This document shows, piece by piece, positions 22,840-34,144 of a stretch of 64,000 nt of DNA. Each line of letters starts with the position of its first letter. Positions within the stretch are counted from its first letter, which is position 1. The position numbers were made by a program, and so were the translations under genes. Under the pieces are notes generated by a model that was given only the letters and a program-made list of their open reading frames with translations, was not told where the DNA came from and searched no databases. Origin of the DNA: Gautieria morchelliformis (Eukaryota > Basidiomycota > Agaricomycetes > Gomphales > Gomphaceae); assembly GCA_015179125.1 (NCBI GenBank), contig WHVA01000151.1:62001-126000 (forward strand), in the 5' to 3' direction.

Positions 22840-25372
22840 CTGGGGAGGTCGCGTGGCTTTCTCACCCCCCGAAGCTCTAGATAGTTATCTAGGGCTTCAA
22901 GGTCCTTGCAGGACAATATGGGTTCCCATGTCATGTCACCTAGGGTCCAGCGGACCTGGAACTCCAGGTCCGTCGAGTTTATCCATCAATGTGTGATAAT
23001 CTTGTCGATGAGCCACTCCTCGTCGTCATTCGCTCCAAAGTCATAAAATGACTTGGCCTCATGACGAGGGAACAATTCGTCGTTGTTAGCCTCGTATCAT
23101 CATACGAGGCTTGAATGGAAGACTGGTGAAATACGACGGCTTTTCAGCTTGTCAGGAAGATCAAGGGTCACCGTCGAGGTGTCGTTGTGAGCCTCGACGA
23201 CGCGGTACGGTCCGATGTACCGCAGGACTAGTTTTCTGGCTCTTCCTTTCGGGAGAGTTAGGTTCTGTGTTGAGAGGTAGATGCGGTCGTTGGCCACGTA
23301 CCTATCGCTTGCCATACGTTTCTTGTTTGCATGAAACATTTGCATCACTCGATGCTCTATGATTGCATCGTGTGCCACCATCAGGTTCCATTTTGCCTGA
23401 TGTGCGAACCGGGCTACCCCCTTGAACGGGGTGTCCACGGCTATGGGGAGGTCTATCCGCGGCATATAGCCATGGTTCAGCTTGAAGGGCGTGAACCCTG
23501 TGGTCGCGCTGACGTTGCTGTTGAGGGCGACCTCAACCATCGGGCATTTCAATGCCCAATCCTTCTGATCGTCTCTGACGACCGCGTGCAATATCTGACT
23601 GATCGAGCGGTTTGCCCGCTCAGTGGCTCCATCTGTTTGGGGATGGAAAGCAGTTGACATGAGGAGCTTAGTCCCCATGAGTCGCTGTAGTTCACGCCAA
23701 AAGATCGACGTGAACTTCGAGTCTCTATCTGAGACGATGGAGTCGGGAACTCCGTGCAGTCGAATGATCTCCTTCATGAACAGCCAGGCTACTCCCTTGG
23801 CTGACACGCTCGTCGTTGTTGGCACGAGGTGTACGAGCGATGTTAGTTGGTCGATGACTACCATCAGGTAGTCACAGTCATTGGACTTGGGCAGAGGCCC
23901 CATGAAGTCGATGCCAATCAACTGCCACCGCCTATCTGGAATGGGTAGGCTGTGTAGTAGGCCTTTGGGCCGTTGTGGCCTGGTTTTCATCATCTGACAC
24001 TTCGCGCACGATGTGCAGAACGACTCTATGTCTGGGCTCATCCCCAGCCACCAATATGATCTTTGAACGTAGTTCGAAGTCTTCAGATGGCCGTAGTGAC
24101 CAACTATCTGATGTGCCCAATCGATGATGATTTCAATCAGCCTCCTTCCCCCTTGAAGAACAGAGCGGGGGACAGCAATGACATCTCTTTTGAGCTGGTT
24201 TTTAGTCCAGATCAGCCCGTCCCGGATTCCGAATCTCGGGTGCACGTCCGGGTGCACCATGATCTTTGTGAACATGGCGTCCCTATGGTACGCGTCTCGT
24301 AAGACCTTAGACAGGTCTACACCTTGCTCGATGATCCGGTGCAGGGGTGCACTGTCATTTCCTGTGGCGATGACTCTGACATCATTGTCGTTGTCGTCGC
24401 GTGACGCGGCGACGTTGGTGGGCTTTTGTGGGCCCTTGTTTAATGCGGCGGATTCCATTATTCTTGCCTCTGTCTTCTCAGCGAGGCGTTTAGACCATCT
24501 CATCGCCGCTGTTTGCAGCTCGACATACCGGTTGGTGGGCAATAACTCACCATCCGGGTCTAAACGCACATCTGCGTTTACGAAGATGTGGTCCGGGTGA
24601 TTGTCATCACTCGTGTCGTTCTTGTAGTAGCGCGACAGGCAGTCTGCTACCTTGTACTCTACACCGTCGACATGAACAGTGTTGAAGTTGAACTGGGAGA
24701 GAAACTCCCACCATCTGACCTGGCGGTCAGACAGGCTCTTCTGGGTCTCGAAGTACTCGAGCCCTTTGTGGTCTGTGATGAGGGTGAACCTTCGCCCCAG
24801 CAGTTTGTCCTCCCATTTCATGAGAGCCTCGAGCACCACGATCGTCTCGTGCTCGTGAGTCCGGTAGTGTTGCTGAGCAATGCTGAACTTCTTTGACAAG
24901 AAGCCGGCAGGCCGACAGGTTTTCCAGTCGGGACCTTGGCCGTAGACCGCACCGACGCCGGCTTTTGACCCGTTGGGGATCACACAGATCGGCTCTGGGC
25001 ACCGTGTGTCTACTGGACGCAGGATCGGGGCCTTACAGGCCACCGCCTTAAGGCTTTGCCAGCATTTGTCTAGTAGTGGAGTCCATTCGAATGGACGGTT
25101 ATTACACACACAGCCCGATAGTGGGGTGGTATATGCGCTAACATCTGGCATGTAGTGTGCCAGATACTGTACCAGCCTGAGGAAATGCTGGATGTTGTTA
25201 AACATCCGTGGCCTATGCCACTCGCGGATGCGTTGCATCTTATCCTCGTCGGCATGTACCCCTCGGCCATCGATGATGTGGCCAAGACACTCCATTCGGA
25301 TGGAATAGAGGTCCACCTTTTTCTTGCTCAGAAAAAGGTGATTCTTCCTCAGTCTGTCAAAGACGATGTAGA
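22830..25372 (-). pseudogene. F pol, 3' half: RT end, RNase H, integrase, chromodomain
   Basis: It continues the RT frame from the far side of the palindrome (IVFDRLRKNHLFLSKKK), then RNase H (LITDHKGLEYF), and integrase with the HHCC finger (HQIVGHYGHL...CAKCQMM), catalytic IDFMGPLP, SDRDSKF and TDGATERANR. The body is open from 25316 to 23100. After two consecutive TGA codons (23097-23102) and a third (22986-22988), all where Arg fits, a chromodomain-like tail follows: WLIDKIITH, LEFQVRWTLGDMTWEP. The chromodomain would steer integration to chromatin. With the stops the integrase would lack it. Confidence 0.85.
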
Positions 25373-25930
25373 CACTGGAGGCATAGTAAGGTTTTTTGGT
25401 CCAAAAAACTGTGAAAAAACTTTGAAGATTTTCTGAGTGTTTTTTATATAAAAAAAACTTTAAAAAAATCTTGAGTTTTTTAAGAATTTCTCAATCTCAA
25501 AAAAGTGTGATAAAACTGTAAAAAAAAAGTTCAAAAAACTTTAAAAAAACACATAAAAAAATTCAAAGTTTCTTGAGACTTTTATGAATCAAGAAACTCT
25601 GTGAAAAATTTTGATTTTTTTCAAGATTTTTGAAAATATTGTAATAAAAATAGCCAAAAACTTTGGAAAAATTTAAAGTTTTTATTAGGGTTTTTTTGGT
25701 ATGAAAATCCTTGAGAAACTGAGGTTTTCCAAAGGTAAAAATTCTAATGAAATTTACGGTTTTTTTAGAATTTTTTGAGCAAGAAAATCAGGAAAATATT
25801 GTAAAAATAAATGTCAGAAAATTGTAAAGAAATTCAAAGTTTTTTCCAAGGGTTTTTAAGGGTTTTTTAAGGGTTTATTTGTGAAAAATATCCTTGAAAA
25901 ATATCAAGCTTTGGTTATTAGGGGGTTTCT
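25373..25930. repeat. AT-rich terminal domain of the giant foldback (left arm)
   Basis: About 560 bp of A/T runs after the 19-bp terminal repeat, with phrases like AAGGGTTTTTTAAGGGTTT and TTTGTGAAAA. Mirrored at about 33585-34141. The 405-bp foldback at 50520-50924 is built from the same kind of sequence, so this domain is the element's own body and the inner DNA is cargo. No coding potential. Confidence 0.8.
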
Positions 25931-25939
25931 TGGCTCAGC

Positions 25940-26700
25940 TAATTACACCTTGGCTACCCAGACTGCCCCCAAGCGGCTGGGACCGCTATATCTGCCCTTT
26001 CGCTATGTGCTGACTAAGCTCTCCGAGGCACGTCCAGCACTGATGGATGGTGGTCACGTGACCGTGTCGATGGAGAAATGGTATCGACCTAGAGGACAGC
26101 TGTCTCAAAAGGCTTCACTTTTGAGATAGTTTAGAGTAGACAATAATAGTAGACTCCCAATGAAGAATTGGAGAAAACTATTGAGATTTAAGTTCTGTAG
26201 CTATCAAACAAGACTACAGATACTTCAGGGGGTGAAACAGTAAATTCTGGATAATCGGTTCATACATTTGTGGTAGCTACTTATACTATAATAGTGATAA
26301 CTACCAGTGTTCAGGATAATGGGTAAATGGGTCAAAACACTATGTGTAACTAAAGGGGTGACTATTTGTACCCATAAAGATGGGGATAATGACAGGGGTG
26401 TTAGGCTTTGGAATAGAGTCTTGTACCTACTATACAAAGCCCCTGTCTACATGGTGTCAAGATAGTAATCAGCTGGTCGTGTCATGGAGCTCAATAGAAA
26501 ATAGAAAATAAGTGTCTCTTGCATAGCGTAAATGCTACTCTTGGTGATTGGGCCACTGTCTCTGTATGGGGCAGCTGATTGAGCATATGTGCTTGGAATG
26601 GTGTTCTGTCGTCATTCCGCAACGTTCGATGCTCCTGTGCAGTCTGTACTCCTCTGCGGCGTTTGGTGCCCGCACCTCCTCAGTGCTTTGCACCACCCAG
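25940..26700 (+). repeat. Partial repeat R (R3) in the left arm
   Basis: It shares with R1 and R2 the phrases CGGCTGGGACCGCTAT, TGTGCTGACTAAGC, GGTCACGTGACCGTGTCGA, TGTAGCTATCAAACAAGAC and CTCTGCGGCGTTTGGTGCCC. It lacks the last part of R, where a tandem repeat takes over. Mirrored at about 32815-33575 on the minus strand. Non-coding. Confidence 0.75.
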
Positions 26701-27501
26701 TACAATACCATGGATGCTACCCTGTAAGTTAACCAGTACACTACCCTGTGCCCTACCCTGTATGCTATCCTGTAAGCAACCCTGTATGCAACCCTGTAAG
26801 GTACCCTGTGGGCTACCCCATATGCTACCCTGTACACTACCTTGTTTGCTACACCATACACTGCTATGGAGTACGTTACCCTATAACATACTCTGTGTGC
26901 TACCCCATACACTACCATGTCCACCACCTGGTTCAGTACCCTGTGCACTATCCTGTGCACAACCTTGTATGCTGGCCAGTATGCCACCCTGTGTGCTACC
27001 CAGTGCACTACCATGTGCACTACCCCATACACTACCCTGTGTGCCACCCTGTGCACTACCCTTTACACTACCCTTTACACTACCCCCTATGCGGTACGCT
27101 ATCCTGTGAGCTACCCTGTACACTACCTATAATGTACACTGTGGGCTACCCCATACGCTACCCTGTACGCTACCATGTGCGCTACCCCATACACTACCCT
27201 GTCGGCTACATGGTACACTACCCCATGAGCTACCCTGTACGCTACCCTATAATGTACCCTGTGGGCTACCTCATGCACTACCCTGTATGCCACCCTGTGC
27301 ACTACCCTTTACGCTACCCCCTATGTGGTACACTATCCTGTGAGTTACCCTGTATGCTACCCTATAATGTACCCTGTGGGCTACCCCATACACTACCATG
27401 CTACCCCATACGCTACCCTGTACGCTACCATGTGCACTACCCCATACACTACCCTGTCAGCTACACGGTACGCTACCCCATGAGCTACCCTGTACTCTAC
27501 C
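26700..27501. repeat. 12-bp-based tandem repeat array (left arm)
   Basis: Degenerate units of the type YGCTACCCTGTA repeat for about 800 bp; higher-order blocks also recur (e.g. CCCTATAATGTACCCTGTGG). Mirrored at 32014-32815. Open frames such as the 314-codon Tyr/Pro/Val-rich one are only this repeat translated. Confidence 0.85.
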
Positions 27502-27951
27502 TGTTGAGGTTGTGTTCATACTGCAGTTTGGCTATACTAGGCTGCAACTCGGGTTTCAGGTCGGAAGGCTTGGCTTCAACCTCTTGGGTTGCGCCCACTC
27601 CATGCTCCACCCTAATTTCGGGATCAGTCTTGGCTATAAGCCGAGATACGGGTTTCGATAGCAAGCAAAGGGTCTCAAGTACGATAAGCTAATTTGATAT
27701 CTGAACTGAGGAGCTACTGTACATGGACTGGAGGTCTATATAGTAAAGTAGCATGCAGGGTCGCGAAGAGAACATGATCGGATCAATGTTCAGGGGAAAC
27801 AAGGGGCGGACAAATGGGGAACTAGTTAATAAGGGAATCAGGGGTGATGGGAAGTGCGAAGGGAAACCTGAAGGAAGCCAAGATATACCTGAGGTTCCCG
27901 AACAAGAGCCAAAGCCGAGCTTCGGTCCGGATACGGGAACGGGTTGTAACA
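27502..27951 (-). repeat. LTR family E (left arm copy)
   Basis: On the minus strand it begins TGTTACAACCCG and ends CTCAACA, about 450 bp. It is preceded by a Ty3-like polypurine tract (GGCCATAAGGGGGAGG on the minus strand, 27952-27970). It is thus the 3' LTR of a vanished Ty3 element whose antisense Cys-rich gene lies next to it. Mirrored at 31564-32013. A truncated copy lies at 39295-39688. Confidence 0.75.
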
Positions 27952-28085
27952 GTACCTCCCCCTTATGGCCGAACCCATGAGGCCATCAGCGAGATCCCGG
28001 AAATCACCAAGTCAGGGTAGTTACATAGGCTTTGTTTCGCGTTCTGCTTCTTGTCTTCTCCCATCATCATCAATTTCACGGATCA

Positions 28086-28897
28086 ATGTCAGAGACACAT
28101 GAAATCCCTATTGAGGTCGACGAGGTGGATGAAGTCGACGTGGAGCTCGTGCGGGCTGAGCGCGAAGCGGCAGGGCGGATGAGGGAATTGCAGGAAAAGC
28201 GGCGACTTGCGCAGGAGCGCAAGGCTGCAGTAGAGAAGAAACGGCTGGTGGATGCTGAAAAAGCCGAAGCGGAACAGAAGGCACAGGCTGAAGCCGCGTG
28301 GATTGCCAAAGAGGCGAAAAATGCCAAAGAGGCATGAAAAGCCGAGGAGGCTGGGGAGGAAGAGAGGTGGGTTTTGAAGGCGAAAGCCGACGAGGCTCGG
28401 AAACCAAAAGGGCCAATTTTTGAACGTGAGCGCCAGCGACTGATTGAAATGCTGGAAGCTGAAACAATTTGACAAGCTGATGTGGATCAGAATATCCACA
28501 TTCCATTGCCCGAGCCGTTGGCATTGGATTCAGCCACAGCGCAAGCACGGATTCTTGCTATGAAGCACACAGCCGACAGGAATGCGGCCAAGGGAAAGCC
28601 GAAAGCCTCGGGCTCTCGGAAATGGAAAATGACCGAGGAATCAGACGAGTCTGATGAAGAGGTGAGTCATTGGGTCAGGGTGGTTCGGGTATTTTTTGAC
28701 TTATGTTTTTTAGCGTGAACCTTGTGACGCATGCAGGCATCGCCTAGACCCGGTGCCTACGTGGAAAAAAGACCACGTGTCAGCAGTGCATGGACCGGAA
28801 GGTCCGGTGCAGCTTCCTGGATGGGAAGCGGAAGCGGAAGGATGAGGACGCGACCGAGGGACCGGGGCCGAAGAAGGCCAAGGTGTTTTTGGATTAA
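28086..28897 (+). pseudogene. Intron-bearing Cys-rich antisense gene, left arm copy
   Basis: ATG at 28086 (MSETHEIPIEVDEVDEVDVE). Then comes a long charged coiled coil (Ala/Glu/Lys/Arg-rich), a linker with IPLPEPLALDS, and an acidic stretch (TEESDESDEE). A canonical intron at 28662-28713 (GTGAGT...TAG) follows, then a zinc-cluster-like end: PCDACRHR, CLRGKKTTCQQC, DRKVRCSFLDGKRKRK, and a basic nuclear-type tail to a stop at 28895-28897. Two TGA codons (28335-28337, 28470-28472) stand where Arg fits, and one base is lost before CLRG. It runs antisense to LTR E, as its counterpart does in element G. A DNA- or RNA-binding role is a guess. Confidence 0.65.
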
Positions 28898-29189
28898 GAT
28901 GTTATTTGATGCCTTTAAAAAACAATTTGTATTGCTTAGCGGTTGGGACCGCTATGTCTGTCCCTCTCCTGTGTGCTGACTAAGCCTCTCTAGACGCGTC
29001 CGGCACTGATGGATGGAGGTCACGTGACCGTGTCGACAAGAGAATGGTGTTGATATAAGGGATAGCTAAGTCAAAAGGGTTCGCTTTTGAGGTAGTCTAG
29101 AGGAAGCAGTAATAGTGAGCTCTCAACGAAGAGTTGGAGCAAACTATCGAGATCTAAGTCCTGTAGCTATCAAACAAGACTATACAGGT
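28886..29189 (+). repeat. Partial repeat R (R4) in the left arm
   Basis: It begins TTTTTGGATTAAGATG, the R start, and so supplies the last codons and stop of the Cys-rich gene. It runs to TATCAAACAAGAC near 29182, then breaks into unrelated DNA. Mirrored at 30326-30629. Confidence 0.75.
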
Positions 29190-29369
29190 GTCGCCGGTCA
29201 AACCGTCGGGAACCATTGCGACGGTGGACATCCGTGCGGGCCCATTGGGGGCCAGGATTAAGGGCTTAACGCCCGACGGGTTTTTTGGAGCGGAGGTCTC
29301 CCAGATGGTGAGGGGTCTGTTGACTTGGCAGAGCAAGCGACTTGAATGGAGCAACCATTTGCTTCAGGG
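29190..29369. other. Unassigned arm segment with a short coherent frame
   Basis: Between R4 and the central array lies GC-rich DNA. Its plus frame reads PSGTIATVDIRAGPLGARIK and LTPDGFFGAEVSQMVRG. It looks protein-like but I do not recognise it. Mirrored at 30146-30325. It may be another captured piece. Confidence 0.35.
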
Positions 29370-30145
29370 CCTGTGCTACCATGTACACTACCAGGTACGC
29401 TACCACATGTGCTACCAGGTACACTACCACGTGTGCTACCACGTACGCTACCACCACTACCACATGCACCACCAGGTACACTACCACCGCTACCATGTGC
29501 AGTACCACGTACACTACCAGGTATGCTACCAGGTGCGCTACGAGGTGCGCTACCACGTACGCTACCAGGTAGGCTACCAGGAGCCCTACCACGTATGCTA
29601 CCATGTACACTACCACGTACGCTACCAGGTATGCTACCACGTACACTACCACGTACGGTACCATGTGGTAGCATACGTGGTAGTGTACATGGTAGCATAT
29701 GTGGTAGCGTACCTGGTAGTGTACGTGGTAGTGCACCTCGTAGCGCACCTGGTAGCATACCTGGTAGTGTACATGGTACTGCACATGGTAGCGGTGGTAG
29801 TGTACCTGGTGGTGCACGTGGTAGTGGTGGTAGCGTACGTGGTAGCACACGTGGTAGTGTACCTGGTAGCGCATATGGTAGCGTACCTGGTAGTGTACAT
29901 GGTAGCGCACCTGGTAGCGCACCGGGTAGCGTACCTGGTAGCATACATGGTAGCGTACGTGGTAGCGCACCTCGTAGCGCACCTGGTAGCATACCTGGTA
30001 GTGTACGTGGTACTGCACATGGTAGCGGTGGTAGTGTACCTGGTGGTGCATGTGGTAGTGGTGGTAGCGTACGTGGTAGCACACGTGGTAGTGTACCTGG
30101 TAGCACATGTGGTAGCGTACCTGGTAGTGTACATGGTAGCACAGG
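29370..30145. repeat. Central 12-bp quasi-palindromic tandem array and palindrome axis
   Basis: Units such as GCTACCAGGTAC, ACTACCACGTAC and CGCTACCACGTA run toward the axis and their complements run away from it. The mirror symmetry of the arms stops at about 29567 and 29948, leaving a spacer of roughly 380 bp built of the same units, with a local switch of strand near 29660. TACC-N-GGTA inside the unit is itself near-palindromic. The two mirrored 353-codon frames here are repeat translation, not genes. Confidence 0.85.
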
Positions 30146-30617
30146 CCCTGAAGCAAATGGTTGCTCCATTCAAGTCGCTTGCTCTGCCAAGTCAACAGAC
30201 CCCTCACCATCTGGGAGACCTCCGCTCCAAAAAACCCGTCGGGCGTTAAGCCCTTAATCCTGGCCCCCAATGGGCCCGCACGGATGTCCACCGTCGCAAT
30301 GGTTCCCGACGGTTTGACCGGCGACACCTGTATAGTCTTGTTTGATAGCTACAGGACTTAGATCTCGATAGTTTGCTCCAACTCTTCGTTGAGAGCTCAC
30401 TATTACTGCTTCCTCTAGACTACCTCAAAAGCGAACCCTTTTGACTTAGCTATCCCTTATATCAACACCATTCTCTTGTCGACACGGTCACGTGACCTCC
30501 ATCCATCAGTGCCGGACGCGTCTAGAGAGGCTTAGTCAGCACACAGGAGAGGGACAGACATAGCGGTCCCAACCGCTAAGCAATACAAATTGTTTTTTAA
30601 AGGCATCAAATAACATC

Positions 30618-31429
30618 TTAATCCAAAAACACCTTGGCCTTCTTCGGCCCCGGTCCCTCGGTCGCGTCCTCATCCTTCCGCTTCCGCTTCCCATCCAGGA
30701 AGCTGCACCGGACCTTCCGGTCCATGCACTGCTGACACGTGGTCTTTTTTCCACGTAGGCACCGGGTCTAGGCGATGCCTGCATGCGTCACAAGGTTCAC
30801 GCTAAAAAACATAAGTCAAAAAATACCCGAACCACCCTGACCCAATGACTCACCTCTTCATCAGACTCGTCTGATTCCTCGGTCATTTTCCATTTCCGAG
30901 AGCCCGAGGCTTTCGGCTTTCCCTTGGCCGCATTCCTGTCGGCTGTGTGCTTCATAGCAAGAATCCGTGCTTGCGCTGTGGCTGAATCCAATGCCAACGG
31001 CTCGGGCAATGGAATGTGGATATTCTGATCCACATCAGCTTGTCAAATTGTTTCAGCTTCCAGCATTTCAATCAGTCGCTGGCGCTCACGTTCAAAAATT
31101 GGCCCTTTTGGTTTCCGAGCCTCGTCGGCTTTCGCCTTCAAAACCCACCTCTCTTCCTCCCCAGCCTCCTCGGCTTTTCATGCCTCTTTGGCATTTTTCG
31201 CCTCTTTGGCAATCCACGCGGCTTCAGCCTGTGCCTTCTGTTCCGCTTCGGCTTTTTCAGCATCCACCAGCCGTTTCTTCTCTACTGCAGCCTTGCGCTC
31301 CTGCGCAAGTCGCCGCTTTTCCTGCAATTCCCTCATCCGCCCTGCCGCTTCGCGCTCAGCCCGCACGAGCTCCACGTCGACTTCATCCACCTCGTCGACC
31401 TCAATAGGGATTTCATGTGTCTCTGACAT
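30618..31429 (-). pseudogene. Intron-bearing Cys-rich antisense gene, right arm copy
   Basis: Mirror copy of the gene at 28086-28897, with the same ATG context, coiled coil, intron and Cys motifs and the same two TGA codons. The lesions are shared exactly, so they predate the duplication that made the palindrome, or the arms are kept alike by gene conversion. Confidence 0.65.
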
Positions 31430-31563
31430 TGATCCGTGAAATTGATGATGATGGGAGAAGACAAGAAGCAGAACGCGAAACAAAGCCTATGTAACTACCC
31501 TGACTTGGTGATTTCCGGGATCTCGCTGATGGCCTCATGGGTTCGGCCATAAGGGGGAGGTAC

Positions 31564-32013
31564 TGTTACAACCCGTTCCCGTATCCGGACCGAAGCTCGG
31601 CTTTGGCTCTTGTTCGGGAACCTCAGGTATATCTTGGCTTCCTTCAGGTTTCCCTTCGCACTTCCCATCACCCCTGATTCCCTTATTAACTAGTTCCCCA
31701 TTTGTCCGCCCCTTGTTTCCCCTGAACATTGATCCGATCATGTTCTCTTCGCGACCCTGCATGCTACTTTACTATATAGACCTCCAGTCCATGTACAGTA
31801 GCTCCTCAGTTCAGATATCAAATTAGCTTATCGTACTTGAGACCCTTTGCTTGCTATCGAAACCCGTATCTCGGCTTATAGCCAAGACTGATCCCGAAAT
31901 TAGGGTGGAGCATGGAGTGGGCGCAACCCAAGAGGTTGAAGCCAAGCCTTCCGACCTGAAACCCGAGTTGCAGCCTAGTATAGCCAAACTGCAGTATGAA
32001 CACAACCTCAACA
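31564..32013 (+). repeat. LTR family E (right arm copy)
   Basis: Mirror of 27502-27951, starting TGTTACAACCCG. In this orientation the LTR reads plus and the adjacent Cys-rich gene (30618-31429) reads minus, toward the missing pol side. The right-hand border meets the tandem repeat at CTCAACA/GGTAG. Confidence 0.75.
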
Positions 32014-34141
32014 GGTAGAGTACAGGGTAGCTCATGGGGTAGCGTACCGTGTAGCTGACAGGGTAGTGTATGGGGTAGTGCACATGGTAGCGTACAGGGT
32101 AGCGTATGGGGTAGCATGGTAGTGTATGGGGTAGCCCACAGGGTACATTATAGGGTAGCATACAGGGTAACTCACAGGATAGTGTACCACATAGGGGGTA
32201 GCGTAAAGGGTAGTGCACAGGGTGGCATACAGGGTAGTGCATGAGGTAGCCCACAGGGTACATTATAGGGTAGCGTACAGGGTAGCTCATGGGGTAGTGT
32301 ACCATGTAGCCGACAGGGTAGTGTATGGGGTAGCGCACATGGTAGCGTACAGGGTAGCGTATGGGGTAGCCCACAGTGTACATTATAGGTAGTGTACAGG
32401 GTAGCTCACAGGATAGCGTACCGCATAGGGGGTAGTGTAAAGGGTAGTGTAAAGGGTAGTGCACAGGGTGGCACACAGGGTAGTGTATGGGGTAGTGCAC
32501 ATGGTAGTGCACTGGGTAGCACACAGGGTGGCATACTGGCCAGCATACAAGGTTGTGCACAGGATAGTGCACAGGGTACTGAACCAGGTGGTGGACATGG
32601 TAGTGTATGGGGTAGCACACAGAGTATGTTATAGGGTAACGTACTCCATAGCAGTGTATGGTGTAGCAAACAAGGTAGTGTACAGGGTAGCATATGGGGT
32701 AGCCCACAGGGTACCTTACAGGGTTGCATACAGGGTTGCTTACAGGATAGCATACAGGGTAGGGCACAGGGTAGTGTACTGGTTAACTTACAGGGTAGCA
32801 TCCATGGTATTGTACTGGGTGGTGCAAAGCACTGAGGAGGTGCGGGCACCAAACGCCGCAGAGGAGTACAGACTGCACAGGAGCATCGAACGTTGCGGAA
32901 TGACGACAGAACACCATTCCAAGCACATATGCTCAATCAGCTGCCCCATACAGAGACAGTGGCCCAATCACCAAGAGTAGCATTTACGCTATGCAAGAGA
33001 CACTTATTTTCTATTTTCTATTGAGCTCCATGACACGACCAGCTGATTACTATCTTGACACCATGTAGACAGGGGCTTTGTATAGTAGGTACAAGACTCT
33101 ATTCCAAAGCCTAACACCCCTGTCATTATCCCCATCTTTATGGGTACAAATAGTCACCCCTTTAGTTACACATAGTGTTTTGACCCATTTACCCATTATC
33201 CTGAACACTGGTAGTTATCACTATTATAGTATAAGTAGCTACCACAAATGTATGAACCGATTATCCAGAATTTACTGTTTCACCCCCTGAAGTATCTGTA
33301 GTCTTGTTTGATAGCTACAGAACTTAAATCTCAATAGTTTTCTCCAATTCTTCATTGGGAGTCTACTATTATTGTCTACTCTAAACTATCTCAAAAGTGA
33401 AGCCTTTTGAGACAGCTGTCCTCTAGGTCGATACCATTTCTCCATCGACACGGTCACGTGACCACCATCCATCAGTGCTGGACGTGCCTCGGAGAGCTTA
33501 GTCAGCACATAGCGAAAGGGCAGATATAGCGGTCCCAGCCGCTTGGGGGCAGTCTGGGTAGCCAAGGTGTAATTAGCTGAGCCAAGAAACCCCCTAATAA
33601 CCAAAGCTTGATATTTTTCAAGGATATTTTTCACAAATAAACCCTTAAAAAACCCTTAAAAACCCTTGGAAAAAACTTTGAATTTCTTTACAATTTTCTG
33701 ACATTTATTTTTACAATATTTTCCTGATTTTCTTGCTCAAAAATTCTAAAAAAACCGTAAATTTCATTAGAATTTTTACCTTTGGAAAACCTCAGTTTCT
33801 CAAGGATTTTCATACCAAAAAAACCCTAATAAAAACTTTAAATTTTTCCAAAGTTTTTGGCTATTTTTATTACAATATTTTCAAAAATCTTGAAAAAATC
33901 AAAATTTTTCACAGAGTTTCTTGATTCATAAAAGTCTCAAGAAACTTTGAATTTTTTTATGTGTTTTTTTAAAGTTTTTTGAACTTTTTTTTTACAGTTT
34001 TATCACACTTTTTTGAGATTGAGAAATTCTTAAAAAACTCAAGATTTTTTTAAAGTTTTTTTTTATATAAAAAACACTCAGAAAATCTTCAAAGTTTTTT
34101 CACAGTTTTTTGGACCAAAAAACCTTACTATGCCTCCAGTG
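32014..34141. repeat. Right arm outer part: tandem repeat, R piece, AT-rich tip
   Basis: Mirror image of 25373-27501: tandem array (32014-32815), R piece (about 32815-33575, minus), AT-rich tip to the CAGTG end at 34141. Small length differences in homopolymers relative to the left arm (for example 9 versus 8 in one run) show the two arms are not a simple copy in the sequence record. Confidence 0.85.
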
Positions 34142-34144
34142 AGA

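Larger units (their letters stand above)
25373..34141. mobile_element. Giant palindromic (foldback) CACTG element, 8.77 kb
   Basis: Both ends read CACTGGAGGCATAGTAAGG inward, flanked by AGA (25370-25372 and 34142-34144). Removing it rejoins F's RT in frame (EEHL-YIVFDRL). The two arms (about 25373-29567 and 29948-34141) mirror each other about 29757.5. Every arm open frame has an identical partner; I see only single-base differences in A/T runs near the ends. CACTR ends with a 3-bp TSD fit the CACTA/EnSpm superfamily. It has no transposase, so is non-autonomous. Arm cargo, from outside in: AT-rich tip, R piece, 12-bp tandem repeat, LTR E, an intron-bearing Cys-rich gene, R piece, tandem repeat. 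Confidence 0.9.

Noticed and set aside
26535-27692. Tyr/Pro/Val-rich and Val/His-rich frames of 173-314 codons in the arms
   Set aside because: Again the 12-bp-based tandem repeat read in several phases; low complexity and mirrored in the other arm.
28889-29060. R repeats as part of the Cys-rich gene 3' end
   Set aside because: The same GGATTAAG start occurs in R1 within a polymerase exon and in R2 in plain DNA, so it is the repeat, not the gene.
26700-30145. Possible CRISPR-like array
   Set aside because: Units are contiguous and degenerate with no unique spacers, and the genome is eukaryotic.
29188-30327. Two mirrored 353-codon and two 303-codon open frames
   Set aside because: They are translations of the 12-bp tandem array on both strands; no stop arises because the unit length is a multiple of three.
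25373-34141. Palindrome as a pure assembly artefact
   Set aside because: Not excluded, but the TSD, the restored RT frame and the different flanks speak for a real insertion; homopolymer length differences show the arms are not a literal copy.
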